9,392 bases of DNA, taken from Rubrivivax sp. (GTDB lineage Bacteria; Pseudomonadota; Gammaproteobacteria; Burkholderiales; Burkholderiaceae_C). The position numbers and the translations under genes are program-made. The stretch spans positions 1 through 9,392 of the forward strand of contig JAIXSD010000405.1 of assembly GCA_027484885.1 (NCBI GenBank), read 5' to 3'. Below the pieces are notes generated by a model. The model had not been told where the DNA came from. It saw nothing but the letters and a program-made list of their open reading frames with translations, and ran no database searches. Below, in pieces: positions 1-6,621 of this stretch (position 1 is its first letter; each line of letters opens with the position of its first letter).

Positions 1-821
1 CCTTCCACGCGGTTGTGGGTGTGGGCCAGCGGCGCCTCGGTGTCGTAGCTGATCTGCTTGTAGAACTCGTCGTACTGCTCTTGCGTGACTTCGCTCTTGG
101 AGCGCGACCACAGGGCCGAAGCCTTGTTGACCGATTCCCACTCGTCCTTGATCACCTGCTTGGCGGCCTCGGCGTCCCACTCCTCCTTCTTCATCAGGAT
201 GGGCAGGGAGATGTGGTCGGAGTACTTGCTGATGACCGATTTCAGGCGCCAGGTCTTGAGGAACTCATCCTCGCCCTCGCGCAGATGCAGGATCACATCG
301 GTGCCGCGGCCGGCTTTGGTGATGGTCTCGACTTCGTAGTCGCCCGTGCCTTCCGAGGTCCAGCGCACGCCTTCTTCGGCCTTCAGGCCGGCCCGGCGGG
401 TTTCGACGGTGATGCGGTCGGCGACGATGAAGCCCGAGTAGAAGCCCACGCCGAACTGACCGATCAGGTTGGCATCCTTCTTCTGGTCGCCCTCGAGCTT
501 GGCCATGAACTCGCGCGTGCCGCTCTTGGCGATGGTGCCGAGGTGGGCGATGGCTTCCTCGGCGCTCATGCCGATGCCGTTGTCGCTGATGGTGACGGTG
601 CGGGCGGCCTCGTCAAACGAAACCCGAACTTCCAGGTTCGGCGTGTCCTCGAAGAGCTCGGCATGGTCCAGGGCCTCGAAGCGGAGCTTGTCACAGGCGT
701 CCGAGGCGTTGGACACCAGCTCGCGCAAGAAGATTTCCTTGTTGGAATACAGCGAATGGGTGACGAGGTGCAGGATCTGCTTGACCTCGGCCTGGAAGGC
801 ATGGGTTTGTTTTTGTGTCAT
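1..821 (-). CDS. htpG: Molecular chaperone HtpG (Hsp90), N-terminal part, cut by window edge
   Basis: Cytosolic Hsp90-family ATPase chaperone that helps fold and stabilise client proteins. The 273 visible codons cover the GHKL ATP-binding domain and the start of the middle domain; the remainder lies beyond position 1. The start [15 protein letters not shown] is typical of the family. The ATP-site motifs are all present: the N box [15 protein letters not shown] with the expected catalytic Glu34 and Mg-binding Asn38, DNGIGM with Asp80, and the lid/G2 motif GQFGVGFYS at residues 121-129. The ATG has no strong Shine-Dalgarno. It is chosen because the protein begins as homologues do. A heat-shock type promoter lies 91-118 bp upstream, and the leader between is unusually T-rich on the coding strand. 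The gene is divergent from the TRIC-like gene. Identity is clear from sequence; the heat-shock control is inferred. Confidence 0.97.
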   Translation of the reverse strand, partial: MTQKQTHAFQAEVKQILHLVTHSLYSNKEIFLRELVSNASDACDKLRFEALDHAELFEDTPNLEVRVSFDEAARTVTISDNGIGMSAEEAIAHLGTIAKSGTREFMAKLEGDQKKDANLIGQFGVGFYSGFIVADRITVETRRAGLKAEEGVRWTSEGTGDYEVETITKAGRGTDVILHLREGEDEFLKTWRLKSVISKYSDHISLPILMKKEEWDAEAAKQVIKDEWESVNKASALWSRSKSEVTQEQYDEFYKQISYDTEAPLAHTHNRVE

Positions 822-911
822 GGCGTGCCCGTGGATCTTTGAAAAACAAAAGACAAACAAACAAAAAGACGATGGGCGCGGAACGGCCTGCCGCCCACGC
901 TGGTGAGCGGG

Positions 912-939
912 ATGTGGGGACGCGCGCCTGAGCTTCAAG
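912..939 (-). promoter_or_regulatory. Putative RpoH (sigma-32) promoter of htpG
   Basis: Read on the minus strand, the sequence has CTTGAA (939-934), a 14-base spacer, then CCCCACAT (919-912). The sigma-32 consensus is CTTGAA, 13-15 bases, CCCCATNT, so only one defined position of the -10 differs. Transcription would start around 905 and give a leader of about 83 nt before the htpG ATG. htpG is a classical sigma-32 regulon member, which fits. Not tested experimentally here. Confidence 0.72.
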
Positions 940-995
940 AGCCCGGGCTGCAAGTTTTGCCGGGCGGCCAGGCGGGGCTGCGAAAATCCTGCCCC

Positions 996-1664
996 ATGAA
1001 TGCTGTTGCCGACGACAAAGAATCCCTGACCCCGCGCGCCCGCGCCATCCTGTACTGGATGGATCTGGCCGGCGTGGCCGTGTTCGCCAGCAGCGGCGCC
1101 CTGGCCGCCATGCAGGCCGGGCTGGACCTGTTCGGCGTGCTGGTGCTGGCCGCCATCACCGCCATCGGCGGCGGCACCCTGCGCGACCTGCTGCTCGGCC
1201 GCCACCCCATTTTCTGGATGACGGACACGCGCTACATCAAGGTCATCGGCCTCACCGCCCTGCTGACCGCCCTGGCCGCCAGCCGCTGGAGCCAGGCCCT
1301 GGCCAGCGGCCATGTCGCCCTGGTGCTGGCCGACACCCTGGGCTTGGCCCTGTTCGCCCTGTGCGGCGCGGAGATCGCCGAGGAAGCCGGCAAGCCCCGC
1401 CTGGTGGTCGTGCTGCTGGGCACCATCACCGCCAGCGGCGGCGGCGTGCTGCGCGACCTGCTGACCGGCCAGGTGCCCCTGCTGCTGCGCCGGGACATCT
1501 ACGCCAGCGCGGCGATCGGCGGCATTGCCGCCTATCTGCTGCTGCGAGCCCTGGGCCTGCCGCGCCAGATCGCCTTCTTCAGCGGCATGTTGGTGGTGGC
1601 GGCGCTGCGCCTGGCCTCGCTGCAGCTGGGCTGGCAGCTGCCAGCGCCGCAGCTGCAGGCCTGA
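996..1664 (+). CDS. TRIC-type / UPF0126 (YicG/YadS-like) inner-membrane transporter or channel
   Basis: A 222-residue polytopic membrane protein of the UPF0126 (Pfam glycine transporter, PF03458) family, the prokaryotic relatives of trimeric intracellular cation channels. The two tandem repeats are plain: GGGTLRD at residues 58-64 and GGGVLRD at 148-154, each preceded by hydrophobic helices and followed by a short loop. About seven membrane segments are expected between residues 20 and 218. Homologues have been linked to glycine transport (YicG) or K+ conductance (archaeal and Rhodobacter TRIC), so the substrate cannot be read from sequence. I start at the ATG at 996 because the 20 residues before the first helix are then a normal cytoplasmic leader. 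The GTG at 903 would add an untypical extension running through the htpG promoter. No clear Shine-Dalgarno or promoter is visible. It stands alone on this strand and converges on the next gene with a 14-bp gap. Confidence 0.9.
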   Translation: MNAVADDKESLTPRARAILYWMDLAGVAVFASSGALAAMQAGLDLFGVLVLAAITAIGGGTLRDLLLGRHPIFWMTDTRYIKVIGLTALLTALAASRWSQALASGHVALVLADTLGLALFALCGAEIAEEAGKPRLVVVLLGTITASGGGVLRDLLTGQVPLLLRRDIYASAAIGGIAAYLLLRALGLPRQIAFFSGMLVVAALRLASLQLGWQLPAPQLQA

Positions 1665-1678
1665 TCAAGCCCGCAGGC

Positions 1679-1990
1679 TCAGTAGGACAGCGTGCGCTTG
1701 GCCACGTCGACCTTGAGCAAGGCCTTGCTCAGGGCGCCGCTGGTGGCCCGGGCGTAGTCCATGGCCCAGGCCGGGTCGCTGAAGGCGGCCGGGCCCACGG
1801 CCGCGGCCACGCCGAGAATCTTGTCGGCCAGCAAGACCTTGCCCGAACCGCGCATGGGCTCGCACTCGTTCTTGACGTACTGCTCGTCCAGCCACTTGCG
1901 GGCGGCCTCGAAGCTCAAGACTTCCTCGGCATCCACCACCAGATCGAACTGCTGGAGCGGGCTGAACACGACCTTCACTTCACTGCGCAT
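1679..1990 (-). CDS. Uncharacterised small protein (103 aa)
   Basis: I do not recognise a family. The product starts MRSEVKVVFSPLQQFDLVVD and is a soluble-looking mixed alpha/beta protein with no signal peptide or membrane segment. The central part (about residues 55-90: ADKILGVAAAVGP, then SDPAWAMDYARATSG) looks helical and Ala/Gly-rich. The ATG has a fair Shine-Dalgarno, AAAGG, 6 bases upstream. It lies 68 bp downstream of aroG on the same strand, behind a strong hairpin, so it may be the distal gene of the aroG transcript or separately transcribed. Coding status is supported by the RBS, the absence of a competing gene and a coherent protein with a tidy fit between neighbours. A role in aromatic biosynthesis would be pure guesswork. 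Confidence 0.72.
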   Translation of the reverse strand: MRSEVKVVFSPLQQFDLVVDAEEVLSFEAARKWLDEQYVKNECEPMRGSGKVLLADKILGVAAAVGPAAFSDPAWAMDYARATSGALSKALLKVDVAKRTLSY

Positions 1991-2012
1991 CGCGGGCCTT
2001 TCGGGGCTGGAA

Positions 2013-2041
2013 CGGCCCGATTCTGGCTCAGAACCGGGCCG
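2013..2041 (-). terminator. Strong hairpin after aroG (terminator or 3'-end stabiliser)
   Basis: An inverted repeat of CGGCCCG (2013-2019) and CGGGCCG (2035-2041) encloses a second perfect arm pair, TTCTG (2021-2025) and CAGAA (2029-2033), with a 3-base loop. The one base pair between the arms (2020/2034) is A x C on the plus strand but G-U in minus-strand RNA. In aroG-sense RNA the stem is therefore a continuous 13 bp. There is no U tract after it, so it may terminate inefficiently, cap the aroG mRNA 3' end, or separate aroG from the 103-aa gene. Confidence 0.5.
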
Positions 2042-2058
2042 CCGGGCAGGGACTCAAA

Positions 2059-3186
2059 TCACGCGCGCGCCGCCTTCACCGCGGCGCTGAGCACCTCCAG
2101 CACCTCGAGCGAATCGTCCCAGCCCAGGCAGGCGTCGGTGATGCTCTTGCCGTACTCCAGCTTGCGGGCATCGTCCTTGCCGGGCGTGAACTTCTGCGCG
2201 CCGTCGTGCAGATGGCTTTCCACCATCACGCCAAAAATGCTCTGGCTGCCGGCCCGGATCTGCGCCGCCACATCGCGCGCCACCTCGAGCTGGCGCAGAT
2301 GCTGCTTGGAGCTGTTGGCATGCGAGCAGTCCACCATCAGCGTGGTGTCCAGCTTGGAGGCGGCCAGATCCTTGCAGGCGGCGGCCACGTTCTCGGCGTC
2401 GTAGTTGGGCGCCTTGCCACCGCGCAAGATCACATGGCAGTCCTTGTTGCCCTTGGTCTCGACGATGGCCACCTGGCCATTCTTGTGCACCGAGAGGAAA
2501 TGGTGGCCGCGTGCCGCCGCCTGGATGGCGTCGGTGGCGATCTTGATATTGCCGTCGGTACCGTTCTTGAAGCCGATCGGGGCCGAGAGGCCCGAGGCCA
2601 GCTCGCGATGCACCTGGCTCTCGGTCGTGCGTGCGCCGATGGCGCCCCAGGAGATCAGGTCGCCGATGTACTGCGGCGAGATCACGTCCAGGAACTCAGA
2701 TCCGGCCGGCACGCCCAGGCGGTTGATCTCCAGCAGCAGCTGGCGCGCGATGCGCAGGCCTTCGTCGATACGGTAGCTCTCGTCGAGGTAGGGGTCGTTG
2801 ATCAGCCCCTTCCAGCCCACCGTGGTGCGCGGCTTCTCGAAGTAGACGCGCATCACGATCTCCAGCGTGTCGGCGTACTTCTCGCGCTCGAGCAGCAGGC
2901 GGCGCGCGTACTCCAGCGCCGCGGCCGGGTCGTGGATGGAGCAGGGGCCGATGATGACCAGCAGGCGGTCGTCCTTGCGCTGCATGATCTTGCGGATGCT
3001 CTGGCGTGTGCCAGCGATCAGCTGCTCCATCGGCGTGCCGCGGATGGGGAAGAAACGGATCAAGTGCTCCGGCGGCGGCAGCGGCGTGATGTCGACGATG
3101 CGCTCGTCATCGGTCGCGCTGGTCTTGTCCTCTTGCGAGTACCAGCGTTCAGCCTGAATCTCCGGTTTGGCGGACTTGGCATTCAT
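2059..3186 (-). CDS. aroG: 3-deoxy-7-phosphoheptulonate (DAHP) synthase, class I, AroG type
   Basis: Condenses phosphoenolpyruvate and erythrose 4-phosphate to DAHP, the first committed step of the shikimate pathway, in the cytoplasm. The 375-residue protein carries all family motifs: GPCSIHDP (80-87), KPRTTVGWKG (118-127), GARTTESQVHRE (184-195), FKNGTDG (206-212), HANSSK (289-294), VMVESHL (320-326) and DACLGW (351-356). Metal ligands expected from E. coli AroG are present as Cys82, His289, Glu323 and Asp351. It is about 25 residues longer than E. coli AroG, mostly at the N-terminus. The C-terminal half resembles AroG (Phe-sensitive) more than AroF, but which amino acid inhibits it is not certain. 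The ATG at 3186 has a GTGAGAG-like weak RBS; the in-frame GTG at 3201 is less likely. Expression is probably controlled by the attenuator at 3243-3393. Downstream follow a strong hairpin and the 103-aa gene. Confidence 0.96.
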   Translation of the reverse strand: MNAKSAKPEIQAERWYSQEDKTSATDDERIVDITPLPPPEHLIRFFPIRGTPMEQLIAGTRQSIRKIMQRKDDRLLVIIGPCSIHDPAAALEYARRLLLEREKYADTLEIVMRVYFEKPRTTVGWKGLINDPYLDESYRIDEGLRIARQLLLEINRLGVPAGSEFLDVISPQYIGDLISWGAIGARTTESQVHRELASGLSAPIGFKNGTDGNIKIATDAIQAAARGHHFLSVHKNGQVAIVETKGNKDCHVILRGGKAPNYDAENVAAACKDLAASKLDTTLMVDCSHANSSKQHLRQLEVARDVAAQIRAGSQSIFGVMVESHLHDGAQKFTPGKDDARKLEYGKSITDACLGWDDSLEVLEVLSAAVKAARA

Positions 3187-3242
3187 GGGCGTGACTCTCA
3201 CTTTCCGTGGTCTGAATTCAATGCAGCGCGGCTCAAGAGACG

Positions 3243-3273
3243 AAAAAAAACCGCCGGGTGGTGGACCCGGCGG
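3243..3273 (-). terminator. Intrinsic terminator of the aroG attenuator
   Basis: A perfect 9-bp GC-rich stem, CCGCCGGGT (3273-3265) and ACCCGGCGG (3259-3251 on the minus strand), with loop CCACC and an immediately following run of eight Ts (3250-3243). It points into aroG and stands between the leader peptide and the aroG start, so it is a conditional terminator rather than the end of tldD alone. It is the best intrinsic terminator in the window. Confidence 0.93.
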
Positions 3274-3315
3274 TTTCTTGAGATCTGTGCGCTGTGCTTG
3301 CTTGTCTTGCTTGGT

Positions 3316-3393
3316 TTACGCGCTCACCTCTCGGCCGCCGGTGCGGTCAGAGAACCAAAAAAAGCTAAAGAAATAGGTCTTCGGCGAGTGCAT
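3316..3393 (-). CDS. aroG leader peptide (25 aa, Phe-rich)
   Basis: A short ORF of 25 codons plus TAA, with the peptide MHSPKTYFFSFFWFSDRTGG followed by REVSA. Residues 7-14 are Y-F-F-S-F-F-W-F: five Phe, one Tyr and one Trp in eight positions, a density seen in attenuation leader peptides such as PheL. The codons are TAT TTC TTT AGC TTT TTT TGG TTC; the AT-rich run stands out against the GC-rich surroundings. Its only likely job is to make ribosome progress depend on charged aromatic tRNAs. No Shine-Dalgarno precedes the ATG, and a candidate extended -10 lies 7 bases upstream, so the transcript may be leaderless. Too short for normal gene callers. Confidence 0.88.
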   Translation of the reverse strand: MHSPKTYFFSFFWFSDRTGGREVSA

Positions 3394-3400
3394 GAGCTGG

Positions 3401-3409
3401 AATGTAGCA
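3401..3409 (-). promoter_or_regulatory. Candidate extended -10 promoter of the aroG leader
   Basis: On the minus strand TGC-TACATT reads as an extended -10 (TGn plus a 4/6 match to TATAAT). Seven bases separate it from the leader ATG, so transcription would begin at or next to that ATG. A TTGTCA (3424-3419), a 5/6 match to a -35 box, lies only 12 bases upstream, too close to be used with this -10. Weak evidence, supported mainly by position. Confidence 0.35.
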
Positions 3410-3469
3410 CGCAGTTTTTGACAAACGCTCAGCGCCAGATGAGGCACTGAGGCCTTGGCACAACAGGTT

Positions 3470-4942
3470 TCAGGCGGTGCCGCCCACGGTCAGGCCATCG
3501 ATGCGCAGGGTCGGTTGGCCCACGCCCACGGGCACGCTCTGGCCTTCCTTGCCGCAGACGCCCACGCCCGTGTCCAGCTGCATGTCGTTGCCGATCATGG
3601 TGACGCGGGTCAGTGCATCTGGGCCGTTACCGATGATGGTCGCGCCCTTGACCGGATACTGGATCTGGCCGTTTTCCACCCAGAAGGCTTCGCTGGCCGA
3701 GAAGACAAACTTGCCCGATGTGATATCCACCTGGCCACCGCCAAAGTTGGTGGCGTACAGGCCCTTCTTGATGCTGGCGATGATTTCCTTCGGGTCCTTG
3801 TCGCCGCCGAGCATGTAGGTGTTGGTCATGCGCGGCATGGGCAGATGGGCATAGCTTTCGCGGCGGCCGTTGCCGGTGGGCGCCACCTTCATCAGGCGGG
3901 CATTCATCGCGTCCTGGATATAGCCCTTGAGGATGCCGTCCTCGATCAGTACATTGCGCTGCGAGGCGCAGCCCTCGTCGTCGACATTGAGCGAACCGCG
4001 GCGGTCGGGGATGGTGCCGTCGTCCAGCACGGTCACGCCCTTGGCGGCGACACGCTGGCCGATGCGGCCGGCAAAGGCGCTGGAGCCCTTGCGGTTGAAG
4101 TCGCCTTCCAGTCCGTGGCCGATGGCCTCGTGCAGCAGCACGCCAGGCCAGCCGGGGCCCAGCACCACGGTCATCTCGCCGGCCGGAGCCGGGCGCGAGT
4201 CAAGGTTGGTCAGTGCGGCGTTGACGGCCTGATCGACATAGCTGGCAATCATCTCGTCGGTGAAATAGGCGAGGCCGAAGCGGCCGCCACCGCCGCCGCT
4301 GCCCACCTCACGGCGGCCATTGCTCTCGGCGATCACGGTCACCGACATGCGCACCAGCGGCCGCACATCGGCGGCCAGGGTGCCGTCGGCGCGCGCCACC
4401 AGCACGACATCGTGTTCGGCGGCCAGGCCGGCCATGACCTGGGCCACGCGCGGGTCCTTGGCACGGGCCATGCGCTCGGCGCGCTCCAGCAGGGCCACCT
4501 TCTCAGTGCTGTCCAGGCTGGCGATCGGGTCGGCGGCGCCGTAGAGCGCACGGCTTGGCGCCACGGTGCCGACGCTGGGCACCTTGACGCGGCGGCTCTG
4601 GCCGGCGGCGGCGATGCTGCGCACGGTCAGGGCGGCGTCCATCAAGGCCGCTTCGGAAATATCGTCGGAGTAGGCAAACGCCGTCTTCTCGCCGGCCACG
4701 GCGCGCACGCCCACGCCCTGGTCGATGCTGAAGGAGCCGCTCTTGACGATGCCCTCCTCCAGGCTCCAGCCCTCGGCACGGGTGGTCTGGAAGTAGAGGT
4801 CGGCATCATCAACCCGGTGTTCGGTGATCAGGCGCAAGGCCTTGGTCAGAACATGTTCGCTGAGGCCGTACGGCTCCAGCAATTGGCTGCGGGCTGCTAC
4901 CAGGCGGGCAAGAGTGGGTTCGCGCGAGATCATGCGAGCCAT
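3470..4942 (-). CDS. tldD: Metalloprotease TldD
   Basis: Zinc-dependent peptidase subunit TldD, which in other bacteria works as a heterodimer with TldE (PmbA), degrades unfolded peptides and matures or destroys small peptides such as microcin B17 or CcdA. The 490-residue product is close to the 481 of E. coli. The metal motif HEAIGHGLEG begins at His271, giving His271, Glu272 and His276, and the conserved C-terminal Cys463 sits in GVCGKEGQSVPVGVGQP, the usual third zinc ligand region. Other typical stretches are GSGGGGGRFGLAYF (214-227) and MTNTYMLGG (372-380). No signal peptide; cytoplasmic. Two in-frame ATGs (4942 and 4933) are possible and neither has a good RBS; I use the longer. The partner pmbA is not in this window. 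tldD follows the LysR gene after 55 bp on the same strand, and its transcript could run on into the aroG leader and be stopped by the attenuator. Confidence 0.96.
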   Translation of the reverse strand: MARMISREPTLARLVAARSQLLEPYGLSEHVLTKALRLITEHRVDDADLYFQTTRAEGWSLEEGIVKSGSFSIDQGVGVRAVAGEKTAFAYSDDISEAALMDAALTVRSIAAAGQSRRVKVPSVGTVAPSRALYGAADPIASLDSTEKVALLERAERMARAKDPRVAQVMAGLAAEHDVVLVARADGTLAADVRPLVRMSVTVIAESNGRREVGSGGGGGRFGLAYFTDEMIASYVDQAVNAALTNLDSRPAPAGEMTVVLGPGWPGVLLHEAIGHGLEGDFNRKGSSAFAGRIGQRVAAKGVTVLDDGTIPDRRGSLNVDDEGCASQRNVLIEDGILKGYIQDAMNARLMKVAPTGNGRRESYAHLPMPRMTNTYMLGGDKDPKEIIASIKKGLYATNFGGGQVDITSGKFVFSASEAFWVENGQIQYPVKGATIIGNGPDALTRVTMIGNDMQLDTGVGVCGKEGQSVPVGVGQPTLRIDGLTVGGTA

Positions 4943-4997
4943 TGTAGGAGCGGGCGCGGCCGTGCAGGGGCGGCGCCCAATTGGCCCTGCCGCAGAA

Positions 4998-5873
4998 TCA
5001 GAACGGCCGCGCGAAGGCCTGGGCCAGGGCGTCGTAGATCACCCGCAAGCGCGGCGTGTCACGCAGCTCGCGGTGGGCGGTCAGCCACAGGTGCAGGGGC
5101 TCGATCGGCAAGTCATGCAGCACCTGCTGCACGTCCGGGTCGCGCTCGCCCAGGGCCACGGCACTGACGGCCAGGCCCATGCCGGCGCGCATGGCTTCCC
5201 AGACCACCACCTGGTTGTCGCAGCGCAAGCCGAAGAAGCTCACCGGCACCGGCATGCCGGCCGCGGCAAAGCCGCGTAGCATGCGGTCCGAGCGGTCGTA
5301 GCCCAGCCAGTCGTGTTCCAGCACATGGCCCATCTGCGGCAGGCCGCGGCGGGCGATGTAGTCGCGGTGGGCAAACACGCCTACCGGCCATTCGCTGAGC
5401 TTGCGCGCCACCAGCATCTCCTGCTCGGGGCGCACCATGCGCAGGGCGATGTCGGCGCTGCGCTGCTGCAAGTCTTCCTGCTCGTTGCTGACCACCAGCT
5501 CGATCTGCACCTCGGGGTAGCACTGGCGCAGCGCGTGCAGCACCGGCGGCAGGAAATAGGTGCTGACGATGTCGCTGGCGGTCAGGCGCACCGTGCCGGC
5601 CAGCGATTGGTCGCGCGCGGCCAGAGCCAGGGCCAGCTCTTGCGCGCCCTCGCGCATGCGCCGTGCGGCCGGCAGCAGGGCCTGGCCGGCCTCGGTCAGG
5701 CTCAAGCCCCGGCTGTGGCGCTCGAACAAAACCTGGCCCAGCGATTCCTCCAGCGCCACCAGCTGCCGGCCCAAGGTGGGCTGGCTCAGGCCCAGCTGCG
5801 GCGCAGCCCGGTTGAGCGAGCCGGCCTCGGCCAGGGCGAGAAAAATCTGCACATGCGACCAGTCCAGGGCCAT
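4998..5873 (-). CDS. LysR-family transcriptional regulator
   Basis: A 291-residue LysR-type DNA-binding regulator. The N-terminal winged helix-turn-helix (about residues 4-63) contains [20 protein letters not shown], then [20 protein letters not shown] and [12 protein letters not shown], the family signature. It is followed by a linker helix and a periplasmic-binding-protein-like effector domain (about 92-291) beginning [11 protein letters not shown]. The ATG has GGAGG only two bases upstream, closer than usual; an in-frame TTG three codons earlier is an alternative. It is divergent from the DUF4188 gene across 110 bp, the usual arrangement of a LysR regulator with its target. It therefore probably represses itself and controls that gene. 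The effector is unknown. Convergent or distal targets cannot be excluded. Confidence 0.95.
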   Translation of the reverse strand: MALDWSHVQIFLALAEAGSLNRAAPQLGLSQPTLGRQLVALEESLGQVLFERHSRGLSLTEAGQALLPAARRMREGAQELALALAARDQSLAGTVRLTASDIVSTYFLPPVLHALRQCYPEVQIELVVSNEQEDLQQRSADIALRMVRPEQEMLVARKLSEWPVGVFAHRDYIARRGLPQMGHVLEHDWLGYDRSDRMLRGFAAAGMPVPVSFFGLRCDNQVVVWEAMRAGMGLAVSAVALGERDPDVQQVLHDLPIEPLHLWLTAHRELRDTPRLRVIYDALAQAFARPF

Positions 5874-5883
5874 GCGGCCTCCA

Positions 5884-5897
5884 ATTCAAAAATGAAT
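5884..5897. promoter_or_regulatory. Candidate LysR operator (inverted repeat)
   Basis: ATTCA (5884-5888), four As, TGAAT (5893-5897): a perfect 5-bp inverted repeat in the LysR/DUF4188 intergenic region, 10 bp upstream of the LysR start. It is notably A/T-rich in a GC-rich genome. LysR regulators bind dyads of the T-N11-A kind, often overlapping their own promoter, so this could be the autoregulatory half of the site. A weaker ATAT pair (5896-5899 and 5910-5913) and a TATATT -10-like box on the minus strand (5914-5909) lie beside it. Assignment is inference. Confidence 0.4.
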
Positions 5898-5983
5898 ATC
5901 TGGGTCGCAATATAGCCAGTTCCGAAACACCGAGCCGGCGCCGACACTGGAGTCCTGTCGATGTTTCTCTGACTCCCTCCCTC

Positions 5984-6454
5984 ATGATCCACGCTCAAAG
6001 AATGACGGCCCAGATCGACGGCGACTTTGTCGTCTTCCTGATTGGCATGCGCATCAACAAACCCTGGCTGCTGCACAAATGGTGGCCGGTGGCGGCCGCC
6101 ATGCCGCGCATGCTGGCCGAGTTGCGCGCCCAGCCCGAACGCGGCCTGCTGCACGCCGAGATGTGGTTCAGCCGCACCGTCATCGGTGTGCAGTACTGGC
6201 GCTCCATGGACCAGCTGCTGGCCTACGCGAAAGACCGCCAATCGGCCCACCTGCCGGCCTGGGCGGCCTTCAACAAGGCCGTGGGCAACAACGGCACCGT
6301 CGGCGTCTGGCACGAGACCTACTCGGTGCGCGCGGGCGAGCACGAGAGCATCTACCTGAACATGCCAGCCTTCGGCCTGGCCCGGGCGGGTGAACTGCAG
6401 CCGGTGCGGCCGCATCGCGACAGCGCCGCCCAGCGCCTGCAGCGCAAGGCCTGA
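5984..6454 (+). CDS. DUF4188 family protein (monooxygenase-like)
   Basis: A 156-residue protein matching DUF4188 (PF13826, named after the fungal af470 monooxygenase). The pattern is visible in [14 protein letters not shown] (15-28), the central [20 protein letters not shown], then HLPAW and [12 protein letters not shown]. These give a dimeric alpha/beta-barrel-like fold, as in small monooxygenases, with no cofactor-binding motif to read. No signal peptide. The true reaction and substrate are unknown; the monooxygenase name rests only on family naming. The start at 5984 and an in-frame ATG at 6002 are both possible; neither has a strong RBS. It is divergent from the LysR gene, its likely regulator. 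Members of this family are commonly found beside a transcription factor, consistent with induction by a small molecule. Confidence 0.85.
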   Translation: MIHAQRMTAQIDGDFVVFLIGMRINKPWLLHKWWPVAAAMPRMLAELRAQPERGLLHAEMWFSRTVIGVQYWRSMDQLLAYAKDRQSAHLPAWAAFNKAVGNNGTVGVWHETYSVRAGEHESIYLNMPAFGLARAGELQPVRPHRDSAAQRLQRKA

Positions 6455-6621
6455 GCCTGCGGCCACAGTGCCTCACAGAGCTTCACCGATCTTTACCGCC
6501 TGGCGGTCACCGCCGAGTGAGCCGGCGGCGTTGTGAATCGCATCAAGCACGCAAACACGCGGCCTGATGCCTCCCCGTCACAACCGGCCCTCGGGCCGAA
6601 TCCACACAAGGTCCTCACCCC
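6455..6621. other. Intergenic region with several short inverted repeats
   Basis: This 167-bp gap holds a 6-bp hairpin CCGCCG (6510-6515) and CGGCGG (6523-6528) with a 7-base loop, without a U tract, a possible weak end for the DUF4188 transcript. Further on there is GCATCA paired with TGATGC over a 19-base loop (about 6540-6570), and a small CGGCC/GGCCG hairpin shortly before the next gene. I see no convincing -35/-10 pair for the downstream gene. Confidence 0.35.

Larger units (their letters stand above)
3243..3393 (-). promoter_or_regulatory. aroG leader attenuator (aromatic amino acid responsive, ribosome-mediated)
   Basis: In minus-strand RNA the order is: leader ORF (3393-3316); an A/C-rich, apparently unstructured 42-nt spacer; terminator hairpin; U8; then aroG 56 nt later. 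Strand 1, CTCTGACCGC (3352-3343), directly follows the aromatic codons and can pair with strand 2, GCGG (3338-3335) and AGAG (3331-3328). Strand 2 also contains CCGGCGG (3341-3335), which is exactly complementary to CCGCCGG, the first seven bases of the terminator's 5' arm (3273-3267). The 1:2 hairpin, the 2:3 antiterminator and the 3:4 terminator are thus mutually exclusive, as in trp and pheA attenuators. A ribosome stalled on the Phe/Tyr/Trp codons would cover strand 1, free strand 2 and allow readthrough into aroG. A ribosome reaching the stop codon would cover strand 2 and let the terminator form. The pairing is seen in sequence; the mechanism is inferred. Confidence 0.88.

Noticed and set aside
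15..842. 275-codon plus-strand ORF opposite htpG
   Set aside because: The minus strand encodes unmistakable HtpG with intact ATP-site motifs; this ORF is its antisense shadow.
841..872. A-rich AAAC/AAAAC repeat-like tract upstream of htpG
   Set aside because: Irregular and short; most simply an unstructured, U-rich 5' leader of htpG mRNA (on the minus strand), not a tandem repeat or binding array.
903..995. 31-codon N-terminal extension of the TRIC-like protein from a GTG
   Set aside because: Covers the htpG heat-shock promoter and has no resemblance to the family; the ATG at 996 gives a normal N-terminus.
3187..3201. GTG start of aroG five codons upstream
   Set aside because: Its purine-rich stretch is only about 3 bases away, while the ATG at 3186 gives a normal N-terminus; either start leaves the enzyme unchanged.
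3419..3424. TTGTCA as a -35 box of the aroG leader
   Set aside because: A 17-base spacing leads to TCCAGC, which is no -10; the TACATT hexamer is only 12 bases away.
2206..3450. 414-codon plus-strand ORF opposite aroG and its leader
   Set aside because: Antisense shadow of aroG; it also runs through the attenuator hairpin, and has no RBS or family signature.
4943..4997. GCAGGG/CCCTGC inverted repeat between the LysR gene and tldD
   Set aside because: Only 6 bp with a 15-base loop and no T run; competing pairings in the GC-rich loop make it unconvincing as a terminator.
3455..5167. 570-codon plus-strand ORF opposite tldD and the LysR gene
   Set aside because: Antisense shadow of two clearly recognisable genes; its translation is low-complexity (Ala/Gly/His-rich) with no family motif, as expected from high third-position GC.
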